This document shows positions 42,881-52,100 of a stretch of DNA of 64,000 nt, in pieces. The stretch comes from Arcobacter iocasae (GTDB taxonomy: Bacteria > Campylobacterota > Campylobacteria > Campylobacterales > Arcobacteraceae). The stretch is taken from assembly GCF_042214795.1 (NCBI RefSeq), contig NZ_CP090177.1, forward strand, positions 124,001 to 188,000. The letters are read 5' to 3'. How positions within the stretch are numbered: position 1 is the stretch's first letter; each line of letters opens with the position of its first letter. Below the pieces are notes generated by a model. The model was not told the DNA's origin and did no database searches. It saw nothing but the letters and a program-made list of their open reading frames with translations. Position numbers and translations under genes: made by a program.

Positions 42881-45055
42881 ATGAAAAATAAATTTATAAA
42901 AAAAGTATTATTATACTCTTCTATCTCGATAATTCTTTCTTTATTTTTATCCTTTACATATATTTTCTTTCCACAATTACCTCAAACTTTTGATAATAGC
43001 TTAAGAGATACTCTTTTTAAAATAAGAGGAGAAATCCCAAATAATGATAATGTATTTATTGTAGATATTGATGAAAAATCCATACAAACTTTAGGGCAAT
43101 GGCCTTGGTCTAGAAATAAAATAGCTAAAATCTTAGAAAACCTTACAAACGCAGGGATTGGACTCATCGCCTTTGATGTTGTTTTTGCTGAAAGTGATAG
43201 AAGTTCCCCTAAAAAAGTTTTAGAAAAATACAATATAAAAAGAGACGATGTACCTGATTATGATGAAATATTTGCAAAAACAGTTGCAAGCACCCCTACA
43301 ATCTTAGGTTATCAATTTGAATTAGAAAAAGACAATAAACATGTAAGTAAAAAAGCTCCCTCTATACCTGCCATATTTGTAGAGAAAAACAAAAATCCTG
43401 ATGAAAACTATCTAATCAAAGCAACAGGAACTATTTTAAATATTCCTATGGTTCAAGATAATGCATACTCAAGTGGTTTTTTTAATAATGTTCCAGATGA
43501 ATCAGGAATCATAAGAAGTGTACCCTTAATCATCTCATATAATGATATTATTTACCCTTCACTTGCTTTAGAAGTACTAAGAGTCATTACTGATACAAAA
43601 AGAGTTATCATAAATTATGATGAAGATGGTGTTGAAAATGTAAAATTAAATGACATAACAATTCCAACAGATAGACACGGAAGAATATTAGTAAACTTTA
43701 GAGGTAAAGAAAAAAGTTTTAAATATATCTCTGCCCTTGACATATATAATAATAAATTTGATAAAAAATTTATTGAAGGCAAAGTAGCATTAGTTGGAAC
43801 TTCTGCAGCTGGATTACTAGATCTTCGAGCTACTCCTTTTGAATCTGTTTACCCAGGGGTAGAAGTTCATGCAAATGTTATTGATAATATTTTAACTGGT
43901 GATTTTATTTTCAAAGCATCATGGATGGATGGAGTAAATTTAGTATTAATTTTTACTCTATCTTTAATAGTTACCCTTGCAATCACATTTACACCGTTTT
44001 GGTATAACCCATTTATTACAATAGCATTTTTAGCAACTACAGTATATGCTTCATATTATTCCTTATTTACTAAAGGTTTAGTATTTAATATATTTTACCC
44101 CATTCTTACTATAAGTACAGCAGCTATAATTGCTACCTTACTTGATTACTTTTTTGAGATAAGACAAGAAGAAGCTATCAAGAAAAAATTTGCTTCTAAA
44201 GTATCAAAAGATGTAATGGATAACTTACTTAAGAATATGGATGACAGTGGTTTTCAAGCTATGGAAAAAGAAGTTACAGTATTTTTTAGTGATGTAAGAG
44301 GTTTCACTCAAATATCAGAAAAGATGGGTGATGCCAAAAATTTAATTAAATATTTAAATCAATATATGGAACCTATGAGTAATATAATTACAAAATACCA
44401 AGGAACTATTGATAAATATATTGGTGATGCTATCATGGCGTATTGGAATGCCCCTGGAAATGTGGAAAATCACCCAGATAAAGCTGTTCTTGCTGCACTT
44501 GAACAAATAGCTCACCTAGAACCTTTAAATAAAGAGTACGACAAAGAAAACAAACCTCATATCGATATAGGAATTGGTCTAAATACAGGTATGGCAATTG
44601 TAGGAGAGATGGGAAGTAGTGGAAGAAGTGATTATACTGTTATTGGAGATGCCATAAATCTTGGTGCAAGATTAGAATCCCTATGTAAATTTTATAACTC
44701 AAAACTAAATATCTCAAACTTTACAAAAGATGCTTTAAAAGAAGACTATATCTTTAGGTTTTTAGATTTAGTAACAGTAAAAGGTAAAATAGAACCCGTA
44801 GAAATTTGGCAAGTATATGGAAAAGGTCAAGCACAAGGAGCACAAAAAGAAGAGTTAGAAAAACACCATGAAGCAATTGAATTATATAAAAACTCACAAT
44901 TTAAAGAGGCTTTAGTGATTTTTGAAGAGTTAGAAAATAGTGAGATAAAAACTAATAATAATATCTATAAAATCTATATCCAAAGATGTACAGAGTTTGT
45001 AAAACACCCACCAGAAAACTTCATTGGAGTTTACGAGCACACAACTAAAGGCTAA
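42881..45055 (+). CDS. CHASE2-domain class III adenylate/guanylate cyclase
   Basis: A 724-residue membrane receptor cyclase. The N-terminal TM helix is followed by a large extracytoplasmic CHASE2 domain (to about residue 345, with ALVGTSAAGLLDLRATPF), three TM helices, then a class III cyclase domain: FFSDVRGFTQISE and KYIGDAIMAYWNAPG, with DYTVIGDAINLGARLE. The metal-binding aspartates are present. C-terminal TPR-like helices end it. cAMP or cGMP as product cannot be told with certainty. It follows the CDF gene closely, with no strong ribosome site of its own. Confidence 0.92.
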   Translation: MKNKFIKKVLLYSSISIILSLFLSFTYIFFPQLPQTFDNSLRDTLFKIRGEIPNNDNVFIVDIDEKSIQTLGQWPWSRNKIAKILENLTNAGIGLIAFDVVFAESDRSSPKKVLEKYNIKRDDVPDYDEIFAKTVASTPTILGYQFELEKDNKHVSKKAPSIPAIFVEKNKNPDENYLIKATGTILNIPMVQDNAYSSGFFNNVPDESGIIRSVPLIISYNDIIYPSLALEVLRVITDTKRVIINYDEDGVENVKLNDITIPTDRHGRILVNFRGKEKSFKYISALDIYNNKFDKKFIEGKVALVGTSAAGLLDLRATPFESVYPGVEVHANVIDNILTGDFIFKASWMDGVNLVLIFTLSLIVTLAITFTPFWYNPFITIAFLATTVYASYYSLFTKGLVFNIFYPILTISTAAIIATLLDYFFEIRQEEAIKKKFASKVSKDVMDNLLKNMDDSGFQAMEKEVTVFFSDVRGFTQISEKMGDAKNLIKYLNQYMEPMSNIITKYQGTIDKYIGDAIMAYWNAPGNVENHPDKAVLAALEQIAHLEPLNKEYDKENKPHIDIGIGLNTGMAIVGEMGSSGRSDYTVIGDAINLGARLESLCKFYNSKLNISNFTKDALKEDYIFRFLDLVTVKGKIEPVEIWQVYGKGQAQGAQKEELEKHHEAIELYKNSQFKEALVIFEELENSEIKTNNNIYKIYIQRCTEFVKHPPENFIGVYEHTTKG

Positions 45056-45104
45056 ATTTTTAATTTCTTATCAATTTTGTTATACTAAATAAAAAGGATA
45101 AAAA

Positions 45105-45257
45105 ATGGAGATATTTATAACATTGATCTATGTTGTTATGTTTATAATAGCCTTTATTTTAAGTCTTTCTAGTGTGAGATATTTTATTACTATGTGGAAG
45201 TATAAAAATAGAAAGAAAGATGGAAGTGAAGATAAGGATTTTAAAAAGTTTGATTAA
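45105..45257 (+). CDS. small single-pass membrane protein (50 aa)
   Basis: A short gene: ATG at 45105 with AAAAGGA five to ten bases upstream, 50 residues, one membrane helix (about residues 3-22) and a basic-acidic tail ending FKKFD. The family is not recognised. It ends six bases before the stop of the CBS gene on the other strand. Strong ribosome site and helix argue for a real gene. Confidence 0.65.
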   Translation: MEIFITLIYVVMFIIAFILSLSSVRYFITMWKYKNRKKDGSEDKDFKKFD

Positions 45258-45263
45258 ACTTTT

Positions 45264-45887
45264 TTATGACCATAATTGCAATTTTGGTAAGTGAGAAACT
45301 GCTTTTAAAATATCTGTTTTAGAGATAATTCCAATTAAAATATCATCATCAACGACAGGAATAGCATCAAGTTTATAGTCAATCATAACTTTAGCCACTC
45401 TTCTTATATCAGAAATTGGATCTGTTGTTATAACTTCAGGTAAAAATATATCCTCTAATGCTCTATTTAATATTGCAGTTGAATTATCCATATCAGCCAT
45501 CAAAAGGTTTAGTATTATTTTTTTACTTATCAAGCCTATTATTTTTCTCTCAGTTGAGATTACGGGTATTTGCATTACTCCATACTCTTTTAAAAGGTTA
45601 TATGCTTCTTCTATACTTGCTTTTGTATCAATAGTAAATACATCTTTTGTCATGATATCTTTTACTTGGTAAATAGGTTCAGATGTATCCATATTTGCTA
45701 TTTTTTTATAGGAGTTTATTCGTTCATCATTATTTTTAGAGTTCTTTCTTTTGTGAGAGAAATACTCAACAATTTCATCATCTGGTTTAAATTTTGCATC
45801 AGTTGATTTATCGATTGGTTTAACTTTGTATAAATTATCAGCTGTAGTTTGAACACCTACTATTCCATTTTCATATATTGTAAACAT
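45264..45887 (-). CDS. tandem CBS-domain protein
   Basis: A 207-residue protein with an N-terminal unknown segment and two CBS domains, the first starting VKDIMTKDVFTIDTKASIEEAY and the second FLPEVITTDPISDIRRVAKV, in halves. CBS pairs bind adenosyl ligands (AMP, ATP, SAM). No catalytic or transport domain is attached, so it is probably a regulatory subunit or sensor. Confidence 0.88.
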   Translation of the reverse strand: MFTIYENGIVGVQTTADNLYKVKPIDKSTDAKFKPDDEIVEYFSHKRKNSKNNDERINSYKKIANMDTSEPIYQVKDIMTKDVFTIDTKASIEEAYNLLKEYGVMQIPVISTERKIIGLISKKIILNLLMADMDNSTAILNRALEDIFLPEVITTDPISDIRRVAKVMIDYKLDAIPVVDDDILIGIISKTDILKAVSHLPKLQLWS

Positions 45888-45958
45888 TGTATTTCCTTTT
45901 GAAAGTTATTAATTGTAACATCATTTAGAGATTAAATACAAATTATTTAATAAAAACT

Positions 45959-45990
45959 TTATCATGAAGACCGAAAGGTGTTCATGATAA
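45959..45990 (-). terminator. terminator after the PIN gene
   Basis: TTATCATGAA and TTCATGATAA form a perfect 10-bp stem with a 12-base loop, directly after the PIN gene stop (45992) on the minus strand. A T-rich tail follows. Confidence 0.7.
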
Positions 45991-45991
45991 T

Positions 45992-46513
45992 TTACTTAAA
46001 TAAAGAACCTTCATCTATTATCTTTCTAAATTTCTCTTTTGTCCAAATTAAATTATAATATACATGTTCACTATATTGAATTGCTTTATTATAAGATTTT
46101 TCATCTTTTGATATAAATAAAGCTCTTACTTTATTTATACAGACATCTTTAAATATTTTATTATCACTTGTCATAAAAATTGCATTATTTATCTTTGATA
46201 ACAAAGCAATAAATCTATCATTTCTATGTTTTTCTGATGTATTATTTATAAAGTCATCATATTCATTTGAATAAAAAGAACCTTGCCCAAAACTTAATGC
46301 ATTTGGGTTATCAGCAAAACCAAAAAAACCAATTCTTTTAAATTCTATTTCTGATAATTTATTTATAAGTTTTTCTTTTTTAGAATTTAAAATTTCATTC
46401 TTAACATAAGTTGGAACCCAAATTTCAATATCTAGGTTTTCAAAAAAACTTTTTGTCAAACCTAATTCAGAACAATAATCTATTATATTTGAATCAATAA
46501 CTAATCTATTCAT
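45992..46513 (-). CDS. PIN-domain protein
   Basis: A 173-residue PIN-like ribonuclease fold. Acidic residues of the metal site are seen in LVIDSNIIDYCS, YVKNEIL, ASP in NDRFIALLS and TSDNKIF. PIN proteins are often toxins of toxin-antitoxin pairs, but no antitoxin gene is adjacent and the protein is longer than VapC; a housekeeping role is also possible. It reads as a single gene with its own terminator. Confidence 0.7.
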   Translation of the reverse strand: MNRLVIDSNIIDYCSELGLTKSFFENLDIEIWVPTYVKNEILNSKKEKLINKLSEIEFKRIGFFGFADNPNALSFGQGSFYSNEYDDFINNTSEKHRNDRFIALLSKINNAIFMTSDNKIFKDVCINKVRALFISKDEKSYNKAIQYSEHVYYNLIWTKEKFRKIIDEGSLFK

Positions 46514-46661
46514 TAATATTATTTCCTATCTTTATTTAATTATAACCAATAAGTTTTAATGTAACTAATATCTCTATAAATATTAAAAGCAGGATATAAC
46601 AGATATTTAGATACTATATCTACCCAAATTAATAAATAATATATAGGATTTTAAAACTCAT

Positions 46662-48620
46662 ATGGCACTAATAGACTTACAAAACATCTCAAAACAATAT
46701 GACATCAAAGTGATACTCAAAAATGTGAACTTTACACTAAACCAAGGACAAAGAATCGCTGTCATTGGACAAAATGGACAAGGGAAATCAACCCTTCTTA
46801 AAATCATCACTGGTGAAGTGGAAGTTGATAGTGGGGAAATGGCTATTGATAAATCTCTTAAAATAGAGATGCTAGCCCAACAACCAAAGTTCAAAGACAA
46901 TCTGATGGTAAGAGATGCTATTGAAGAGCAACTAGTTGAAGTAAAAAGTGCAAAAGATGAATATGAAGAGATATCTCATAAACTAATGACTGATTATGAA
47001 AATAATGCCCTCCTTCATAGACAAAGCGAACTAGCTACATTTTTAGAGTTTCACAATGCTTGGGACTTGGATAATCTCATTGAACGAGTATTGATAGAGT
47101 TCCACCTAAAAGAGTTTGAACACAAAGATGTAAATCTCTTAAGTGGAGGAGAACAAAGACGGGTTAGTCTTGCTGGATTGTTACTTAGAAAACCAGATGT
47201 TTTACTTCTAGATGAGCCTACCAATCACCTTGATGTTTATATGGTAGAGTTCCTTGAAGAACTACTTATTAAAAACAACTTTACACTTATTTTTATCTCA
47301 CATGATAGATACTTTATAGATAATATTGCAACTGAAATTATAGAAGTAGAAAATGGGGAAATCAAAAAATACAAAGGTGGATATACTGCTTACTTAGAAC
47401 AAAAGCAACAAATGCTAGAAATCATGGAAAAAGAACACCACAATCTAATAAGAATGGTAAAAAGAGAAGCTTACTGGATGCAACATGGAGTTACAGCTAG
47501 AAGAAAAAGAAATGAAAGAAGAAAATCAGAATATTTTGACCTAAAAAAACAAGCTAGATCAAACCCATCACTTATAAAAAAGATGAGTGTAGAACTTCAA
47601 AGAGAACAAAAGGCATTTAATAGCGAAGATGTAAAAATTCAAAATAAAAGAAAGATGCTCTTCGAACTTGATGACATATCAAAAACACTAGGAAATAAAC
47701 TTCTTATCAAAGACTTTACAGCAAGAATCTTACAAAAAGACACCATAGCAATAGTAGGACCAAATGGTACTGGAAAATCAACTATGCTACGAATCTTTAT
47801 GGGTAAACTTCAAATCGATAGTGGTAGCTTTAAAAAAGGTGATTTTAAAATCGGATATTTTGACCAACATAGAGAAATGCTAGATGATAACAGAAATCTT
47901 TTAGAAACCTTTTGTCCAAATGGTGGAGATAGAGTTGTACTTCCAGATGGAAGAAACTTACATGTATTTGGATACTTAAAAAACTTTTTATTTCCTAGAG
48001 AATATTTAGATAAAAAAATTGGCGTATTAAGTGGTGGTGAAAAAAACAGAGTAGCCCTTGCACTTTTATTTACTAAAGATATTGATTGTATGGTTTTAGA
48101 TGAACCTACAAATGACCTTGATATCCCCACAATCAATATCCTAGAAGAGTATTTGCAAAACTTCCAAGGGGCTCTTATATTTGTATCACATGATAGATAT
48201 TTTGTAGATAAGATTGCAAAAAAACTTTATGTTTTCAAAGGTAAAGATGGTGAGATATTTGAATCATTTCAACCATATACTGAGTACCTTGAAATAGAAA
48301 AAGAAATAAAAGAATTAGAAGATTATGAAAAAGAGTTAGCAAAAGAAGAGACTACAAAAACAAAACAAACAACTAACACTAAAAAGCAAACAAAACTAAG
48401 CTACAAAGACCAAAGGGATTATGATAATCTCCCAAAAGAGATAGAAGAATTAGAATCAAAAATAGAAGAGATAAATGAGTGTTTATCAAATCCTTCTTGT
48501 TATGAACAAAAAGGAATAGTAGCCGTTTCCCAAGAATTAGAAGAGACAAAGTCAATCTATGAAAAAAAAGTTGAGCGATATTTAGAACTTGAAGAACTAA
48601 TAGAAAGTTTTAACGCATAG
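46662..48620 (+). CDS. ABC-F family ATPase
   Basis: A 652-residue soluble protein with two ABC ATPase domains: Walker A GQNGQGKST and GPNGTGKST, signatures LSGGEQRR and LSGGEKNR, and Walker B LLDEPTNHLD and VLDEPTNDLD. A linker and a charged C-terminal coiled coil of about 110 residues follow, as in Uup. ABC-F proteins act on the ribosome or in DNA repair and antibiotic protection. The role here is unassigned. Confidence 0.93.
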   Translation: MALIDLQNISKQYDIKVILKNVNFTLNQGQRIAVIGQNGQGKSTLLKIITGEVEVDSGEMAIDKSLKIEMLAQQPKFKDNLMVRDAIEEQLVEVKSAKDEYEEISHKLMTDYENNALLHRQSELATFLEFHNAWDLDNLIERVLIEFHLKEFEHKDVNLLSGGEQRRVSLAGLLLRKPDVLLLDEPTNHLDVYMVEFLEELLIKNNFTLIFISHDRYFIDNIATEIIEVENGEIKKYKGGYTAYLEQKQQMLEIMEKEHHNLIRMVKREAYWMQHGVTARRKRNERRKSEYFDLKKQARSNPSLIKKMSVELQREQKAFNSEDVKIQNKRKMLFELDDISKTLGNKLLIKDFTARILQKDTIAIVGPNGTGKSTMLRIFMGKLQIDSGSFKKGDFKIGYFDQHREMLDDNRNLLETFCPNGGDRVVLPDGRNLHVFGYLKNFLFPREYLDKKIGVLSGGEKNRVALALLFTKDIDCMVLDEPTNDLDIPTINILEEYLQNFQGALIFVSHDRYFVDKIAKKLYVFKGKDGEIFESFQPYTEYLEIEKEIKELEDYEKELAKEETTKTKQTTNTKKQTKLSYKDQRDYDNLPKEIEELESKIEEINECLSNPSCYEQKGIVAVSQELEETKSIYEKKVERYLELEELIESFNA

Positions 48621-48665
48621 TTTGCTACAATAAATAAATTTATAAATTATAAAGGGATTGTCAAT

Positions 48666-49109
48666 ATGAGTTTAAAAGAACAACTAAAATCAGATTTAAA
48701 AGATGCTATGAGATCAAAAGAGATTGTAAAAAGAGATTCTATAAGAGCTATTAATACTATGATAAAACAAATCGAAGTAGATGAAAGAAAAGAGTTAAAT
48801 GATGAAGATGTTATTAAACTTGTACAAAGAGGTATCAAACAAAGAGAAGAAGCCTCTATCCAATATAAAGATGCAGGAAGAGATGATTTAGCTCAAGTAG
48901 AACAAGAGCAAATCGAAGTATTTAAAATATATTTACCACAACAACTAAGTGATGAAGAACTAGAAACTGGGATGAAAGAAGTAATAGCAGAAGTTGGTGC
49001 AACAACTATAAAAGATATGGGAAAAGTAATGGGAACTGCAAGTAAAAAATTTGCAGGCGTTGCTGATGGAAAAAGAATAAATGAGATGGTAAAAAAACTT
49101 TTAGCTTAA
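48666..49109 (+). CDS. GatB/YqeY-domain protein
   Basis: A 147-residue protein of the YqeY family: DAMRSKEIVKRDSIRAINTM, QREEASIQYKDAGRDDLAQ, then GKVMGTASKKFAGVADGKRIN, all hallmarks. It resembles the tail domain of the GatB subunit of tRNA-dependent amidotransferases. The function is not known. It is followed 12 bases later by a diguanylate cyclase gene. Confidence 0.9.
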   Translation: MSLKEQLKSDLKDAMRSKEIVKRDSIRAINTMIKQIEVDERKELNDEDVIKLVQRGIKQREEASIQYKDAGRDDLAQVEQEQIEVFKIYLPQQLSDEELETGMKEVIAEVGATTIKDMGKVMGTASKKFAGVADGKRINEMVKKLLA

Positions 49110-49121
49110 AAAAGGAAACTC

Positions 49122-50378
49122 ATGACAAATATTGAAAAAATAGCTGCCAAGACATTAGAAGTATTAAAAGAACGAAGTGTTCAACCAACTCCTAATGAAT
49201 ACAACAAAGAGTTTTGTAATCTTGCAAAAGAGCAAAATGAAAAAATAGAAGAATGTAATTTATTTAAAAACTTAGTTAGTAAACTAACACCCCAAGAAAG
49301 GGATGAATTAAATGCAAATGATATTCAGACATTTGAAGAACTTATTGCCCTACTTTTAAAAAGAGTTCATATTAAAAATGTCTCGACATTGGCTTCTATT
49401 ATCAAGCAGGCTCTATCTCCATCAATCAATATTCATCTTGATGAACAACTTACAAATTTTTCTATTAAAATCGGTGATTCTCCAGAACTTATCTTTGAAG
49501 AAGATATACAAAAAGAGATGCAAAAACTTTTAGAAAAAAGATTTACAACAGATCAAACCCTACTAAAAGAAAAAACTGCTGATATTGCAAAACTAGTAAC
49601 TCTTATGGGTAAACACTTAAAAGAAGCAATCAACAGTAACCAAAATAGTTCAAGTAATGTAACAAGCATAAAAGATGAACTTGCATCAATAGATTTAGAA
49701 GATAGCAATATTTCAGAATTGGTAGCTTTGCAAAATAAACTTATAAATGCAGCTTCTAGTATCGAAACAGAGATGAGTGAAGTAAATAAAAAATTATCAA
49801 CTGGTGAAAACCATGTAAAAGATTTAGAAAACAAAGTTCAGAATTTAGAATCTCAGTTAAAAGAAGCAAAAAAAGAGGCAATTATAGATCACCTTACTGG
49901 GCTTCTTACAAGAAGAGCTTATGATACAGAAATAAAAACCATAGATAAAAACTTCGAGCGAGAAAATATACAATACGCAATAGTCTTTTTTGACTTAGAC
50001 CACTTTAAAAATATAAATGATTCCTTTGGTCATGAAGGTGGAGATACGGTATTAAAAACTTTCTCAAAAATACTGAAAAGCCAAACTAGAGAAAATGATA
50101 TCTTAGCTAGATATGGTGGAGAAGAGTTTGTAGCAACTGTTGAATATAAACTAAGAAGAGAAGTTTTACAATATTTAAAAAGAATAAAAAATATCGTAAA
50201 TGAAAATAGTTTTAATTATAAAAATAATAAAATAAAAGTGACCTTCTCAGCTGGTGTAGTTTTAAGAAATGACCATAAAACTTACCATGATGCAATACAA
50301 AAAGCAGATATACTTCTATATCAAGCAAAAAATGATGGTAGAAATAAAATAATACTAGAAGATGGATTAGTAATATAA
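49122..50378 (+). CDS. cytoplasmic diguanylate cyclase (GGDEF)
   Basis: A 418-residue protein: a helical N-terminal region of about 200 residues, a coiled coil (about 215-245), and a C-terminal GGDEF domain with IDHLTGLLTRRAY, DLDHFKNINDSFGH and active site RYGGEEF. The inhibitory RxxD site (REND) is present, five residues before GGEEF. No transmembrane segment, so it senses an internal cue or partner. Confidence 0.92.
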   Translation: MTNIEKIAAKTLEVLKERSVQPTPNEYNKEFCNLAKEQNEKIEECNLFKNLVSKLTPQERDELNANDIQTFEELIALLLKRVHIKNVSTLASIIKQALSPSINIHLDEQLTNFSIKIGDSPELIFEEDIQKEMQKLLEKRFTTDQTLLKEKTADIAKLVTLMGKHLKEAINSNQNSSSNVTSIKDELASIDLEDSNISELVALQNKLINAASSIETEMSEVNKKLSTGENHVKDLENKVQNLESQLKEAKKEAIIDHLTGLLTRRAYDTEIKTIDKNFERENIQYAIVFFDLDHFKNINDSFGHEGGDTVLKTFSKILKSQTRENDILARYGGEEFVATVEYKLRREVLQYLKRIKNIVNENSFNYKNNKIKVTFSAGVVLRNDHKTYHDAIQKADILLYQAKNDGRNKIILEDGLVI

Positions 50379-50386
50379 AACTAAGT

Positions 50387-50424
50387 TATGGGTTAAATCA
50401 TCATCAACGATGATTTAACCCATA
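50387..50424. terminator. hairpin between convergent genes
   Basis: TATGGGTTAAATCATC and GATGATTTAACCCATA pair perfectly over 16 bases around a 6-base loop, between the diguanylate cyclase stop (50378) and the tpsB stop (50433). T runs are poor on both sides, so its use as terminator is likely but not proven. Confidence 0.55.
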
Positions 50425-50432
50425 AAAATAAA

Positions 50433-52100
50433 TTAAAATGTCATACCAAGTTGTAACATAAATCTAGTATTATAATCGTCTCTACTAGTAACTTTAGCAG
50501 CTCCAAGCTTATGTGATAAGTTAGTATTCATAAAAAATCTTTTATAAAAAGCACTATAACTCACTCCAATATCTTGCAAAGTTCTACTTTTCTCATTTGT
50601 AATATTTCTACTCATATATACTCTTCCCACATCGTAAAACATTCCAATTTTTGAATTTAGGTCATTAAATGAAGGTAAAGTATAAGTTAACTCAGTAGTA
50701 TAAATATATCCATTTTCAGCACTCTCTTCTCCACTAGGATAAAATTTAACTCCATTAATACCACCTAAACTCAAATCTTCACTTCCATCTAGATTTTTAT
50801 TTCCAAGAGCATATTGAAGTTGAAGTTTATTTTTCCAATTTATTTTCTCATTAAGTAAAGTATTGTTTTCTAATTCAATATTTATTTTTGAGAAGTTTCC
50901 ATTTGTATTTGCTCCTTTTTTATCATCTGCTTCATCAACTGAATTATTAAAATTCAATCTACCAAGACTAAGAGAAGTATCTATTTTTGTTTGTGAATAT
51001 TTACCAAAAATAAGATGGTTTTTTGAATAATCAACTCCAACTTTAGAAACTACTGTATTCTTTTTTACATTTGATGAAGTAGCTCTAATCTCATCATTCA
51101 TTTTATTATATGATGTTCTTAAGTATGTATTTAAATTCTCACCGTTTGAGCGAATAACTGGATAAGTAAATAAAGCTACAAAACTATCAGCACTTCCTAA
51201 AGCATCAAGATTTTCATATTTATCTCCTAACTCATAAGTAGTTTTAGAGTAACTTACTTCTCCCCTCAATCCGTTTTCATATATGGGAAATCCATACCCT
51301 ACTCTTCCATTTAATAAACCCATATTTTCAGAACTCAAAGCAGACAAAGAGATTTTATCTCCTATTTTAAAAGGAGAGTTGATATCCACACCTGCCATAA
51401 CTCTATATTTACCTGTATAATCTGAACCATAATTATCCCCAATAAGATAGCCATTATATGGTTCAGTGGCTTGTGTCCCTATTATAAAGTCACTTGTACC
51501 AACCTCTTTTCCAGCAGCAATTTTTGTACTACTTACTTTTACCCCAGGAGTATCATTGATTAAAAGCAATGCTCTTTGTAAGTCTTTTATAGCTATTGCT
51601 TCTTTGTTTTTTGCAACATCAAGTTTGGCTTGTAAGATAGAATCTTTGACTAATGAACTGTTTTCTAGTTTAAACTCTCCATAGCTCCCTTCGATAATTG
51701 CTATTTTAAGTACTCCATCTTGTGCTTGTAAATCTTGAGTAGGTATATAAGCTCTTGCTACAAAATACCCCTCATCTCTATATGCTTTTGTAATAAGAGT
51801 AACTATCTCTTGTATCTCTTTAAAACTTAACTCTTTTGATTCATAAGGTTTTAAAATAGTCTGTAGTTTTTTAGTGCTTAGTTGAGTATTTCCATTAATC
51901 AAATAGCTTTTTATAAATACTTTTTTACCATCTTCAAAACTTTTTTTATACTCATCACTCTCTTGTTGTAAAGGAGGTAGAACCTCTTTTTTCTTTTCCA
52001 TCTTTGGTGGTTTTACCTCATTTAAGAAGTCACTGATATTTGGTATAGGTGCTGCATGCAGACTTAATGTTGTGGCTAAGAGTATTGATGTTTTTTTCAT
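50433..52100 (-). CDS. TpsB outer-membrane transporter (ShlB/FhaC family)
   Basis: A 555-residue outer-membrane barrel that exports a TpsA partner. A signal peptide (to about residue 16) is followed by a linker helix rich in charged residues, two POTRA-like domains (YLINGNTQLSTKKLQTIL..., GYFVARAYIPTQDLQAQDG), and the C-terminal 16-strand barrel with GDNYGSDYTGKYRVMAGVD and the last strand YNTRFMLQLGMTF, ending in phenylalanine as barrel proteins do. It starts inside the end of the TpsA gene (4-base overlap), so the pair is one operon. Confidence 0.92.
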   Translation of the reverse strand: MKKTSILLATTLSLHAAPIPNISDFLNEVKPPKMEKKKEVLPPLQQESDEYKKSFEDGKKVFIKSYLINGNTQLSTKKLQTILKPYESKELSFKEIQEIVTLITKAYRDEGYFVARAYIPTQDLQAQDGVLKIAIIEGSYGEFKLENSSLVKDSILQAKLDVAKNKEAIAIKDLQRALLLINDTPGVKVSSTKIAAGKEVGTSDFIIGTQATEPYNGYLIGDNYGSDYTGKYRVMAGVDINSPFKIGDKISLSALSSENMGLLNGRVGYGFPIYENGLRGEVSYSKTTYELGDKYENLDALGSADSFVALFTYPVIRSNGENLNTYLRTSYNKMNDEIRATSSNVKKNTVVSKVGVDYSKNHLIFGKYSQTKIDTSLSLGRLNFNNSVDEADDKKGANTNGNFSKINIELENNTLLNEKINWKNKLQLQYALGNKNLDGSEDLSLGGINGVKFYPSGEESAENGYIYTTELTYTLPSFNDLNSKIGMFYDVGRVYMSRNITNEKSRTLQDIGVSYSAFYKRFFMNTNLSHKLGAAKVTSRDDYNTRFMLQLGMTF